From an uncultured Muribaculum sp. (GTDB taxonomy: Bacteria > Bacteroidota > Bacteroidia > Bacteroidales > Muribaculaceae): 26,115 nt of DNA. The translations under genes were made by a program, and so were the position numbers. The first letter of the stretch is position 1. Every line of letters starts with the position of its first letter. The notes beneath the pieces were generated by a model, which worked only from the letters and a program-made list of their open reading frames with translations, searched no databases and was not told the origin of the DNA. Positions 15,327 to 23,807 of this stretch are shown in pieces. The stretch is taken from assembly GCA_910578785.1 (NCBI GenBank), contig CAJTSJ010000027.1, positions 7,228 to 33,342 on the forward strand, written 5' to 3'.

Positions 15327-18116
15327 ATGGGTCAAATGAACGACAAAAAGCTATTTCTACTCGATGCATATGCCTTGATTTACCGTGCGTACTATGCACT
15401 TATACGCGCTCCGCGCATGACTTCAAAGGGATTCAATACCTCTGCCATATTCGGATTCGTAAACACTCTTGAAGAAGTTCTTAAGAAGGAGGCGCCTACG
15501 CATATAGCTGTCTGTTTCGACCCGTCGGGGCCGACGTTCCGTCATGAGGCTTATCCTGAATACAAGGCGCAGCGCGACGCACAGCCTGAGGATATAACCT
15601 TGTCGGTTCCGTATATCAAGGATATAATAAAGGCTTACGGCATACCGGCCATAGAGGTCAAGGGATATGAGGCCGACGATGTGATAGGAACGCTTTCGCA
15701 TAAGGCGCAGTCCGAGGGATTCACCACCTACATGATGACTCCCGACAAGGACTACGGACAGCTTGTTACTGACAAGGTGTATATGTACAAGCCTTCGCTG
15801 AAGGGCGGGGAGATGGAGATACGCGGTCCAAAGGAAGTGTGTGAAAAATATGGCATAGATTCTCCTGTCCAGGTCATAGACCTTCTTGCTCTTGAGGGTG
15901 ATTCTGTCGATAATATCCCGGGATGTCCGGGAGTCGGAGAAAAGACTGCCGTCAAGCTGATAGGCGAATGGGGCAACGTCGAGAATCTGCTCGAACATAC
16001 CGACCGGATTAAAGGTGCGCTTCAGAAGCGTCTGATTGAGAATGCTGAGAAAATCGTATTTTCCAAGTTCCTTGCCACTATCCGTACAGACGTGCCTATT
16101 GACATTAATCTCGACAGTCTGTTGCGTAGGGAAGCCGATACCGACGAATTGATCAGGATATATACCGAACTTGAATTCCGCACATTCATTAGCCGAATCA
16201 ACGACCGCAAGGCGGCCAAAGCCGGTGTCATTGTCGAAAAGAGCTCCGGGGCTGCCGGAGAGGGGCAGATGATGTCGCTGTTCGATATGCCGGCAGAGTC
16301 GGAGGTGACACCCGTGGCCGAACAATACGACCCTTCCGGTGCCGACTATTCTACTTTGTCTGACAGTAAGTCTTTCAGGCAAGCCGTTGACGAGGCTTTG
16401 AAGTGCGCCGAAGTGGGAGTGTCGCTTTACGCTGTCGGTTCGGAAGACATGACGTCGGTGTGGCGAGGAATTGCCATATCTACGGCGGAGAAGCGGGCTG
16501 TGTATGCCCATATCCCTGAAGACTCTAATCAAAAGTCCGAATTTCTTGCTGATGTGGCGCGATTGTTTACCTCTCCGTCTGTCACAATAGTGAGCCACGA
16601 TGTCAAGCGCGATATGTTGCTTTTGCGTCGTGAGGGAATACAACTGACGGCATCATACTACGATACTGCAATAGCCCATTACCTGATTGAACCGGAGATG
16701 AACCATGCTTTGCCCCGTGTCGCGGCCGCATATCTTGGTTATCATACTGTGGACTATACGGAAGATGCCAGAATCAGGAAGAAAGGCGAGGCTGTGGCTT
16801 CCGGCGAAGAGCAGTTGCGTTTCTGCGAGGAAGCGGACCTGACTCTTCGGCTGTTCCATGTGCTGTCGAAACTGATAAACGAACAGGAACATGGTAAGTT
16901 GCTGGATGAGATTGAATTGCCTCTCGTTGGCGTTTTGGCCGACATGGAGTGGACCGGCGTCAGGATAGATGTTGAAGTCCTTGCGGAATTGTCGCGCGAA
17001 TTCACGTCGCGTCTGCGCTATATGGAGCAGGAAGCCTATCGTCTGGCCGGAACTGAGTTTAATATAGCCTCTCCGTCGCAAGTGGGCGAAGTGTTGTTCG
17101 AGCGTCTGAAGCTTGACCCCAAGGCCAAGCGCACAAAGAAGGGCGGTTATTCTACTACGGAAGAGATTCTTGACAAATATCGCGATGCCCATCCGCTTGT
17201 CGGACTTATTCTCGACATAAGGGGACTGCGTAAACTGTTAACGACATATATCGATGCTCTTCCTGCATTGGTAAATCCAGCCACCGGCAAGATACATACT
17301 ACTTATAATCAGACCATAACCGCTACCGGACGTCTTTCGTCGGCTAACCCCAACCTGCAGAATATTCCTATACGTTCGGATGACGGGCGCGAGATACGCA
17401 GAGCATTCATAGCCGATAAGGGCGATTTGTTTCTGAGCGCCGACTATTCTCAGATAGAGTTGCGGCTGATTGCCGACATGAGCGGCGACAAGGACATGAT
17501 AGAAGCTTTCGTATCGGATGCCGATATACACCAGTCGACAGCGGCCAAAATTTACCATGTGGGTATGGACGAAGTCACTCCGCAGCAACGGAGCCGTGCC
17601 AAGACCGCCAACTTTGGAATAATATACGGAATCTCGGCTTTCGGACTTTCGCAGCGTCTGCATATACCGCGTTCGGAGGCGAAGGAGCTTATCGACGGAT
17701 ATTTCAGGACTTATCCTCATATCAAGGAGTACATAGCCGAGTCTATTGAAAAGGCTCGCGCCGACGGCTACGTTACCACCATAATGGGCAGGAAGAGAAT
17801 GCTCCCGGACATTAATTCCCGCAATGCGGTTGTGAGGGGTTATGCCGAGCGCAATGCCGTCAACGCTCCTATACAAGGTTCGGCCGCAGATATAATCAAG
17901 GTGGCGATGGTGCGGGTGGCACGTGATTTCGCGAAAGCCGGATTGAAGTCGAAGATGATAATGCAGGTACACGATGAACTTATATTCAATGTAGTGCCCG
18001 AAGAGCTTGATATGGTCTGCAAGATAGTGCATGACGATATGTCGCATGCCTATGTGGGCCAGGTGCCTCTCGAAGTTTCGTCGGGAGTCGGCCAGAACTG
18101 GCTTGAAGCACACTGA
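15327..18116 (+). CDS. polA: DNA polymerase I, proofreading domain probably inactive
   Basis: A 929-aa repair and Okazaki-processing polymerase. The 5' nuclease domain covers about residues 5-275 (LLDAYALIYRAY, EADDVIGTL, DKDYGQLV, GDSVDNIPGCPGVGEKTA). The polymerase domain has motif A DYSQIELR (Asp706), motif B RSRAKTANFGIIYG and motif C QVHDEL (Asp883). Between them is a 3'-5' exonuclease-type domain. Its Exo II (SHDVKRDM) and Exo III (EEADLTLRL) aspartates remain. The Exo I Asp-x-Glu pair expected between residues 360 and 370 aligns with Ser366 and Tyr368, so proofreading is probably lost. ATG at 15327 is preferred; a second ATG lies at 15336. Confidence 0.97.
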   Translation: MGQMNDKKLFLLDAYALIYRAYYALIRAPRMTSKGFNTSAIFGFVNTLEEVLKKEAPTHIAVCFDPSGPTFRHEAYPEYKAQRDAQPEDITLSVPYIKDIIKAYGIPAIEVKGYEADDVIGTLSHKAQSEGFTTYMMTPDKDYGQLVTDKVYMYKPSLKGGEMEIRGPKEVCEKYGIDSPVQVIDLLALEGDSVDNIPGCPGVGEKTAVKLIGEWGNVENLLEHTDRIKGALQKRLIENAEKIVFSKFLATIRTDVPIDINLDSLLRREADTDELIRIYTELEFRTFISRINDRKAAKAGVIVEKSSGAAGEGQMMSLFDMPAESEVTPVAEQYDPSGADYSTLSDSKSFRQAVDEALKCAEVGVSLYAVGSEDMTSVWRGIAISTAEKRAVYAHIPEDSNQKSEFLADVARLFTSPSVTIVSHDVKRDMLLLRREGIQLTASYYDTAIAHYLIEPEMNHALPRVAAAYLGYHTVDYTEDARIRKKGEAVASGEEQLRFCEEADLTLRLFHVLSKLINEQEHGKLLDEIELPLVGVLADMEWTGVRIDVEVLAELSREFTSRLRYMEQEAYRLAGTEFNIASPSQVGEVLFERLKLDPKAKRTKKGGYSTTEEILDKYRDAHPLVGLILDIRGLRKLLTTYIDALPALVNPATGKIHTTYNQTITATGRLSSANPNLQNIPIRSDDGREIRRAFIADKGDLFLSADYSQIELRLIADMSGDKDMIEAFVSDADIHQSTAAKIYHVGMDEVTPQQRSRAKTANFGIIYGISAFGLSQRLHIPRSEAKELIDGYFRTYPHIKEYIAESIEKARADGYVTTIMGRKRMLPDINSRNAVVRGYAERNAVNAPIQGSAADIIKVAMVRVARDFAKAGLKSKMIMQVHDELIFNVVPEELDMVCKIVHDDMSHAYVGQVPLEVSSGVGQNWLEAH

Positions 18117-18155
18117 TGTTAAAGTGGGCCTTGGAATTGCATATTTTTTAGTTTT

Positions 18156-18211
18156 GGCGAAAAATATGTGGCATTTTGCTTTGGTTTTAAAAAATATTAT
18201 GTATTTTCGCC
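18156..18211. repeat. Inverted repeat overlapping the Lrp-gene promoter
   Basis: GGCGAAAAATA (18156-18166) is the reverse complement of TATTTTCGCC (18202-18211) apart from one extra A, with about 35 bases between the arms. The eight outer bases pair perfectly. It could be an operator, possibly for autoregulation, or a chance match in AT-rich sequence. Confidence 0.5.
18180..18209 (+). promoter_or_regulatory. Putative promoter of the Lrp-type regulator gene
   Basis: TTTG (18180-18183) and TATTTTCG (18202-18209) are 18 bases apart, a one-mismatch fit to the Bacteroidetes consensus. The -7 box is also the right arm of an inverted repeat (18156-18166 with 18202-18211), suggesting an operator. 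A second hairpin (18217-18246) follows in the leader. Confidence 0.45.
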
Positions 18212-18216
18212 ATATG

Positions 18217-18246
18217 CTCTGACTTTTGAGAATATGAATGTCAGAG
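18217..18246. repeat. Leader hairpin upstream of the Lrp-type gene
   Basis: CTCTGAC (18217-18223) and GTCAGAG (18240-18246) are perfect reverse complements with a 16-base loop. It lies about 70 bases before the ATG, in the probable 5' leader. No U-tract follows, so it is not a terminator. Confidence 0.5.
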
Positions 18247-18314
18247 TAGCGGTGATGTCGTGTCGTCGCCGTAGAGAGGTAATATTTTAGGCAAAGCAAA
18301 ATAAATTAACTGAA

Positions 18315-18776
18315 ATGGAGAAGATAGACAATCTCGACAGGAAAATACTCGAAATCATTATCCGCAATGCCCGAATTCCTTCCAAGGACGTTGCTATCGA
18401 GTGCGGTGTGTCGCGTGCCGCCATTCACCAGCGCATACAGAGGATGATTGACCTGAATGTAATCACCGGTTCAGGCTATCATATCAACCCGAAGGAACTC
18501 GGCTACCGTACATGTACGTATATCGGTGTCAATCTTGAGCGAGGAGCCATGTATCGTGACGTGGTTCCGCAACTTGAAAAGATTCCCGAGGTGGTGGAGT
18601 GTCATTTCACAACCGGCCCCTATACCATGCTTATAAAACTATATGCCCGTGACAATGAGCATCTGATGGAGTTGCTCAACGATAAGATACAGATGATTCC
18701 GGGCGTTAACGGTACAGAGACTCTAATATCACTTGACGACAGCATTCACCGTGAAATTCCGATAGTTTGCGATTGA
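18315..18776 (+). CDS. Lrp/AsnC family transcriptional regulator
   Basis: A 153-aa DNA-binding regulator that typically senses amino acids or related metabolites. The winged helix-turn-helix covers about residues 5-50 (LDRKILEIIIRNARIPSKDVA, then GVSRAAIHQRI), and the ligand-binding, oligomerising RAM domain covers about 65-148, with GPYTMLIKLYARD. No biosynthetic or transport gene lies next to it, so the regulon is unknown. The leader of about 200 bases carries two inverted repeats and a promoter-like pair, compatible with autoregulation. It converges with the minus-strand operon, with 30 bases between stop codons and no clear terminator. Confidence 0.95.
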   Translation: MEKIDNLDRKILEIIIRNARIPSKDVAIECGVSRAAIHQRIQRMIDLNVITGSGYHINPKELGYRTCTYIGVNLERGAMYRDVVPQLEKIPEVVECHFTTGPYTMLIKLYARDNEHLMELLNDKIQMIPGVNGTETLISLDDSIHREIPIVCD

Positions 18777-18806
18777 CGGACGTGTTTCGCACTCACTGGC
18801 GGTATT

Positions 18807-19238
18807 TTATAATCTATTACATGCAATTTCCGGATTTATTCGCCGTAGTTCCTGAATGAATCCCTCCTTGTCTTTGGGAGATACAACCAGAGGCGAGCCT
18901 TTGATTATGTCGATTTGTAGCCGGTCAAACGATGAGGCGGGTGCTGAAAGGATGGTCCGGGTAGGTGTGATTCTTGTTATTTTCATTATGTCGCACTCCG
19001 AAAGGGTGATATACGCGCACTTGACTATAAGTCTTGTGCCTGATGTGGTATACTTGATTGTAAACAAGAACCATATCGACACCATAATCATGACGGTCGG
19101 GATAAGAAATGCCTTCCATGAGAAGTCTATGCAGACCACAGGCAATACCATGACGGCATCGATAAACAGTAGAAAGCCTACAAGCCCTCCGCTTACTCCG
19201 GAGCGGAATGTTTTGGATGAAGCGGTGTTGCCGGTCAT
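18807..19238 (-). CDS. Two-TM membrane protein with bacterial PH-like domain
   Basis: A 143-aa protein with two hydrophobic segments (about residues 18-37 and 42-60) and a soluble C-terminal part, including IKYTTSGTRLIVKCAYITLSE and DIIKGSPLVVSPKDKEGFIQEL. That pattern matches the bacterial PH-like (DUF304-type) fold found on membrane proteins of unknown role. Its ATG overlaps the stop of the helicase gene upstream (ATGA at 19235-19238), which implies translational coupling. It is the last gene of the minus-strand operon. Confidence 0.75.
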   Translation of the reverse strand: MTGNTASSKTFRSGVSGGLVGFLLFIDAVMVLPVVCIDFSWKAFLIPTVMIMVSIWFLFTIKYTTSGTRLIVKCAYITLSECDIMKITRITPTRTILSAPASSFDRLQIDIIKGSPLVVSPKDKEGFIQELRRINPEIACNRL

Positions 19239-20635
19239 TTTACTTCAACTGACGGATTTATAAGGAATAGTTTCTTCGTGGCACGGGTGACGGCGGTGTA
19301 CAGCCACCTGTAGAATTCCATGCCCATGGCTTCGGGCGGAATGTAGCCGAGGTCGACATACACGTGTGCCCACTGTCCGCCTTGCGCTTTGTGGCAGGTG
19401 AGCGCATATCCGTATTTTACCTGCAATGCATTGAAATATGGGCTTTTCATGGCATTTGCGGCGCGTGTGGCGGCCGATTTGGTATCGTCGTCGGGGTCTG
19501 CAACGATTCGTTCAAACAGCGCCATCATCTCCTGCCGCTTTACGGCCGCCTCGTCGCTGACCAAAGTGTCGAGCATGATTTTGCAGTCAAACGTTATGTC
19601 GCGGTCAGGCATGTGGAGCCGCACGTCGGCAAAGTGCATGTCGTAGCGGTATTCGGTTCCGTAGACCTTTTCCACCACCGCCATGTCGCCGTTGGCTATG
19701 AAGTCGAGCCCTTTGACATCTTTGCTCCAGAAATAGTTGTTTTTGCCGATAAGCAGCACTTCGTCTTCGCCAAGCTCTTCTTCCTTGTATAGAATGCAGC
19801 TTCTTACGGCCATATTGAATTCCGTGGCGCGTCTGTTTGAGCGGGTGACGAGTATGGTGTCCATAATGCCTTTTTCCGCAAATGAACGGCTTATGAATTC
19901 CTCAAGGTCGGTGCTTTCCACCGCCTCGACGTCGGGAAACGGCGTGGACCATAGTTTTGGTGCCGGGAGTGGATTCTGGCGCATAGCCCGACGCAGCCAA
20001 GTGGCATTGTACAATATGCCTGAATCCTTGGCCTGGCGTACAGTCGCTGTCAGGATGGCGCGGGTCACTCTCAGCCCGAGCGAATGAAGCACCTTTGCGC
20101 TCATGGCAGGGCTTTCCTCGCATCCGACCGGCGGAAGCTGTGCCGTGTCGCCGAGCAGTATCAGACGGCAGTTGACACCTGAATATACGTAATGTACGAG
20201 ATGTTCGAGCAGATTGCTTGTCGATGAATCGCCGCCTATCATTGAGGCTTCGTCGACGATGAACACTACGTTTGACGAGCGGTTTTCGGCAAGCCTAAGT
20301 ACGCGGTCCTGCGTGATTCCGTTGCCTCCTACGGAATATATCCGCCGATGGATGGTATAGGCCGGATGCTGGGCAAAGGCGCTGAACACCTTTGCGGCTC
20401 TTCCTGTAGGAGCCAATAATACTGTCCCGATTCCGACTCCGTTGAGGGCGCGGACAAGAGCCGCGCAGAGCGATGTCTTGCCCGTGCCGGCGTAGCCGTT
20501 GAGCAGAAACACGCTGTCGCTCGGTGTGCGGGCGGAACAGAATCGAGCCAACGCCGCTATCAGCTCAATCTGTTGCGGCGTCGGCTCGTAGGGTAGCTGC
20601 CCCATTATCACCTTGGCAAATTCAAGAATGTCCAT
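19235..20635 (-). CDS. RecD/Dda-like SF1B DNA helicase
   Basis: A 466-aa ATP-dependent helicase. Walker A is GYAGTGKTS (Lys53), motif Ia LLAPTGRAAKV, Walker B IVDEASM (Asp128-Glu129), motif III LLGDTAQLPPVG, and near the C terminus KAQGGQWAHVYVDLG and the motif VI segment LYTAVTRATKKLFL. The arrangement is that of a short RecD2/Dda-type 5'-3' helicase without the N-terminal domains of full RecD2. No RecB or RecC partner is present, so it probably acts alone in replication or repair. It starts 15 bases after cysS and its stop overlaps the next ATG. Confidence 0.9.
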   Translation of the reverse strand: MDILEFAKVIMGQLPYEPTPQQIELIAALARFCSARTPSDSVFLLNGYAGTGKTSLCAALVRALNGVGIGTVLLAPTGRAAKVFSAFAQHPAYTIHRRIYSVGGNGITQDRVLRLAENRSSNVVFIVDEASMIGGDSSTSNLLEHLVHYVYSGVNCRLILLGDTAQLPPVGCEESPAMSAKVLHSLGLRVTRAILTATVRQAKDSGILYNATWLRRAMRQNPLPAPKLWSTPFPDVEAVESTDLEEFISRSFAEKGIMDTILVTRSNRRATEFNMAVRSCILYKEEELGEDEVLLIGKNNYFWSKDVKGLDFIANGDMAVVEKVYGTEYRYDMHFADVRLHMPDRDITFDCKIMLDTLVSDEAAVKRQEMMALFERIVADPDDDTKSAATRAANAMKSPYFNALQVKYGYALTCHKAQGGQWAHVYVDLGYIPPEAMGMEFYRWLYTAVTRATKKLFLINPSVEVK

Positions 20636-20650
20636 CAGGGCAGAGGTGGC

Positions 20651-22141
20651 TTATTTTTTAAGGCTCCATTCGAAACCGTCTTTGGTGTCCTTTATGTCGA
20701 ACCCGATTTCCGACATGCGGTCGCGGATAAGGTCGCTGGTGGCCCAGTCTTTCGATGCCTTTGCTTTGGAACGCATCTCAAGGAGCAGATTCACCGCATC
20801 TTCAAACGGCTTCAGCGAATCGCTGTCGGCCGACGCGCCCTCTACCATCACTGTGCGTATGCCGAGGATGTTGATGAGGAAGGTGTTGAAGAGGTCTTTC
20901 AGTTCTTCTATATCGGCGGCTGTGGCTTTGGCCTTGCCGTCCTTGACCTGGTTTATGATGCGGCATGCCTCAAACAGGTTGGCTATGACTATCGGAGTGT
21001 TGAGGTCGTCGTCCATTGCCTCGTAGCACTTGCGTCGCAAGTCCTTTACATCGACGGTCGATTCGTCGGACGGAGTCAGCTCCTGTAGCCGGCGATACCC
21101 TTCAAGCATTCTGTTCAGTGCCTTTTCCGATGCCTGGAGCGCGGCGTTTGAGAAGTCGAGTGTGCTCCTGTATTGGGCCTGGAGGATGAAGAAGCGTATG
21201 GTCATCGGCGAGTAGGGCTGGTCGAGTGCCGGATGGTTGCCGGTAAAGAACTGGTCGAGCGTGATGAAGTTGTTGAGCGATTTGCCCATCTTCTGTCCGT
21301 CGATTGTGATCATGTTGTTGTGCATCCAGTAGTGTACGGTTTCCTTTCCGTTGTGTGCCACCGATTGCGCTATCTCGCATTCGTGGTGCGGGAACATGAG
21401 GTCCATGCCGCCTCCGTGGATGTCGAATGTCTCGCCGAGGTATTTCTGTCCCATTGTGGAACATTCGAGGTGCCATCCGGGGAATCCGTCGCTCCAGGGC
21501 GAAGGCCAGCGCATGATGTGTTCGGGCGCGGCTTTTTTCCAGAGGGCGAAGTCCGCGGGGTTGTGTTTCTCCTGCTGTCCGTCGAGTTCGCGGGTAGTCG
21601 ACAGGAGCTCGTCGATGTTGCGGCCGGAAAGTTTGCCGTAGTGGTAGTCCTTATTGTACTTGGGCACATCGAAGTATACCGATCCCTCGCTCACGTAGGC
21701 ATATCCGCTTTCAAGAATCTTCTGTACATATTCTATCTGCTCGATAATGTGGCCGGAGGCATGCGGCTCTATCGACGGAGGAAGCACGTTGAGCTGCTCC
21801 ATCGCTTTGTGGTAGCGGTTGAGGTAATACTGCACCACCTCCATCGGCTCGAGCTGTTCGAGACGTGCTTTCTTTGCTATTTTGTCTTCGCCGTCGTCTG
21901 CGTCGTGTTCGAGGTGGCCTACGTCGGTGATATTGCGCACGTAGCGCACTTTGTAGCCGAGGTGGGTCAGATAGCGGAATAGTATGTCGAACGTGATGGC
22001 CGGGCGTGCGTGGCCGAGGTGGCCGTCGCCGTACACGGTCGGACCGCACACGTACATGCCCACGCGGCCTTCATGTATGGGCTTGAACAGCTCCTTACGG
22101 CGCGTGAGCGTGTTGTATATAAGTAACTGGTTGTCAATCAT
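20651..22141 (-). CDS. cysS: Cysteinyl-tRNA synthetase
   Basis: Class I synthetase charging tRNA-Cys; 496 aa, normal length. The HIGH signature is HLGH (41-44), preceded by YVCGPTVYGDG, whose Cys32 is one expected zinc ligand; WHLECSTMG and HHECEIAQ supply the others. The KMSKS loop reads KMGKS (284-288), a substitution that keeps both lysines. The C-terminal DALR-type helical region follows (ALNRMLEGYRRLQEL). Its gap to the DUF3467 gene upstream is 6 bases, and the helicase follows after 15. Confidence 0.97.
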   Translation of the reverse strand: MIDNQLLIYNTLTRRKELFKPIHEGRVGMYVCGPTVYGDGHLGHARPAITFDILFRYLTHLGYKVRYVRNITDVGHLEHDADDGEDKIAKKARLEQLEPMEVVQYYLNRYHKAMEQLNVLPPSIEPHASGHIIEQIEYVQKILESGYAYVSEGSVYFDVPKYNKDYHYGKLSGRNIDELLSTTRELDGQQEKHNPADFALWKKAAPEHIMRWPSPWSDGFPGWHLECSTMGQKYLGETFDIHGGGMDLMFPHHECEIAQSVAHNGKETVHYWMHNNMITIDGQKMGKSLNNFITLDQFFTGNHPALDQPYSPMTIRFFILQAQYRSTLDFSNAALQASEKALNRMLEGYRRLQELTPSDESTVDVKDLRRKCYEAMDDDLNTPIVIANLFEACRIINQVKDGKAKATAADIEELKDLFNTFLINILGIRTVMVEGASADSDSLKPFEDAVNLLLEMRSKAKASKDWATSDLIRDRMSEIGFDIKDTKDGFEWSLKK

Positions 22142-22147
22142 GATGTC

Positions 22148-22459
22148 TTAGGCCTTGAATGGATTGGGCATTTCCTGTCCGCCGTTGATGGGACGTTTCT
22201 GCTCGATCACTCCGAAAGTGTTTTCATAACGTTCGATATTTTCGCGGAGGGCGAAAAGCAGGTTCTTTGCGTTTTCCGGGGTCATGATTACACGAGTCTG
22301 TACCTTGGCCTGCGGGGGATTGGGAACCATGTTGATGAAGTCCATGATAAATTCGTGGGGAGAGTGGGCTATCATGGCCAGGTTGGCATAGTGGCCGTGG
22401 GCTACTTCGGGAGTAAGTTCGATTTTTATCTCATTCTTGGGGTTGTTCTTGTTGTCCAT
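22148..22459 (-). CDS. DUF3467 domain protein
   Basis: A 103-aa cytoplasmic protein matching the DUF3467 family, common in Bacteroidetes and of unknown function. Typical segments are IELTPEVAHGHYANLAMIAHS, HEFIMDFINMVP and ARVIMTP-like VQTRVIMTPENAKNLLFALRENI. No TM, signal peptide or enzyme motif is seen. It is embedded between a NigD-like lipoprotein (4-base gap) and cysS (6-base gap), so it is co-transcribed with them. Confidence 0.88.
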   Translation of the reverse strand: MDNKNNPKNEIKIELTPEVAHGHYANLAMIAHSPHEFIMDFINMVPNPPQAKVQTRVIMTPENAKNLLFALRENIERYENTFGVIEQKRPINGGQEMPNPFKA

Positions 22460-22463
22460 AACT

Positions 22464-23123
22464 TTATTGTTTTTTTGTGAATGTATAAGTGTCTTTATTT
22501 AAGTTTGAGTCCTTTATGTGGACTGCAATTGATTTGCATGTCGGTTGTTGCCATATTTTGGATATGTCAAACGACGCGTAGCACTCGCGCAGGAAGTTGT
22601 CAGGCGCTCCGTTAAGGTTGTGCACCAGATATAGCTGTGGCTCCGTGGAGGTAAGGGTCAGCGAGTCGACTACAAGTCCGAAATGCCGGGGCTTGTCGGA
22701 GTAGTCGAGACGCATGCGGAAATTGAGATATCTGCCTGAACGCCATATCGAATTTAGGTACACCGGCGATGCATCCCAGTCGTAGCGTGCAATGGGTCTT
22801 ACCACGGCAGTGTCCGAGTTGACGATCGTCAGTCCTGTCGCTGATATGTTGCCTGATTCGTATGCCTGGCCGCTTTCGGGATAATAGTACAGCAAGGCGC
22901 GGTGTCCTACAAGCTCCTCTTTTATGTTCAGCTTCGGATCTACGAGTGTAATGACAGGTGAATCGTCGTAGCGCTGGAATGTGAATGTGGTTCCGGCCGA
23001 TGCGTCGCTTGCCTGAATCGACACAAGGTCCGACAGCATCATGCGGTCGTTGTAGTCGTCGTCGGAGCATGCGCTGATCATGGCGCTCGCCGACAGAGCC
23101 AATATGATGGGTCTGATATTCAT
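22464..23123 (-). CDS. NigD-like outer-membrane lipoprotein
   Basis: A 219-aa lipoprotein. The lipobox MISAC places the lipidated Cys at residue 19, directly followed by SDDDYND. Acidic residues right after the cysteine match the Bacteroidetes signal for export to the cell surface, so surface display is predicted. The rest looks like the two beta domains of the NigD-like family (QASDASAGTTFTFQRYDD; then a C-terminal sandwich with DSLTLTSTEPQLYLVHNLNG). NigD-like proteins have no firm biochemical role. It follows the LolD-like ATPase by 6 bases, which is suggestive since LolD drives lipoprotein transport in other bacteria. Confidence 0.75.
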   Translation of the reverse strand: MNIRPIILALSASAMISACSDDDYNDRMMLSDLVSIQASDASAGTTFTFQRYDDSPVITLVDPKLNIKEELVGHRALLYYYPESGQAYESGNISATGLTIVNSDTAVVRPIARYDWDASPVYLNSIWRSGRYLNFRMRLDYSDKPRHFGLVVDSLTLTSTEPQLYLVHNLNGAPDNFLRECYASFDISKIWQQPTCKSIAVHIKDSNLNKDTYTFTKKQ

Positions 23124-23129
23124 AGCCGG

Positions 23130-23807
23130 TTAAATCGTTGTTGCGTTTGTTGATATCTCGGTAATTTTTCCGTCGTTCATGTGGACTATCCGGTCGCATT
23201 GTCCGGCAAGCGCTTCGTCGTGGGTGACGATGACAAACGTCTGACCCATGTCGCGACGCAGGTCGAAGAAGAGCTTGTGCAGCTCCTCGCGGTTGCGGCT
23301 GTCGAGGCTTCCCGACGGTTCGTCGGCCAGAATCACCGATGGACGGTTGATCAGAGCGCGGGCCACTGCGGCGCGTTGGCGCTCGCCGCCTGAGAGCTGC
23401 ATGGGCTTGTGGTCCATTCTTGATCCGAGTCCGAGATAGTCTATCAGTTCCTTGGCGCGCGAATAGGCTTCGGTGCGTGGGCGGCCTCCTATCAATGCAG
23501 GCATGGCGACGTTCTCCAATACGGTGAACTCCGGAAGCAACTGATGGAACTGAAACACGAAGCCGATATTGGCGTTGCGGAAAGCCGCCTGCTTGTTGTC
23601 GTTAAGACGCAGGATGTTTTCTCCGTCAAACATCACCTCACCTGAGTCCGGACGGTCGAGAGTGCCTACTATCTGTAGCAATGTAGTCTTTCCGGCACCG
23701 CTGGGTCCCACGATGGACATCACCTCGCCGCGCTTTACGTCGAGGTCGATGCCGCGCAGCACTTCAAGCTGGCCGTAGCTCTTTCTTATGTCGCGAACTT
23801 TTATCAT
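23130..23807 (-). CDS. LolD-like ABC transporter ATP-binding protein
   Basis: A 225-aa ATPase of the LolD/MacB-type export family. I start it at 23807 (MIKVRDIRKSYG) rather than at the upstream in-frame start at 23876. Its ATG then overlaps the tcdA stop as ATGA, and the extra 23 residues have no family similarity. Walker A GPSGAGKTT (Lys40), Q-loop Gln86, signature LSGGE (138-142), Walker B ILADEP (Asp162-Glu163) and an H-loop in THDEAL are all present. No LolC/LolE-type permease is in the window, so its membrane partner is encoded elsewhere. Confidence 0.92.
   Translation of the reverse strand: MIKVRDIRKSYGQLEVLRGIDLDVKRGEVMSIVGPSGAGKTTLLQIVGTLDRPDSGEVMFDGENILRLNDNKQAAFRNANIGFVFQFHQLLPEFTVLENVAMPALIGGRPRTEAYSRAKELIDYLGLGSRMDHKPMQLSGGERQRAAVARALINRPSVILADEPSGSLDSRNREELHKLFFDLRRDMGQTFVIVTHDEALAGQCDRIVHMNDGKITEISTNATTI

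Noticed and set aside
15423..16643. A 406-codon minus-strand open frame inside polA
   Set aside because: It is antisense to conserved 5' nuclease and exonuclease domains and has no protein family features.
21278..21292. KMGKS instead of KMSKS in cysS as a defect
   Set aside because: Both lysines are kept and a Ser to Gly change at this place is tolerated among class I synthetases, so it is not evidence of loss of function.
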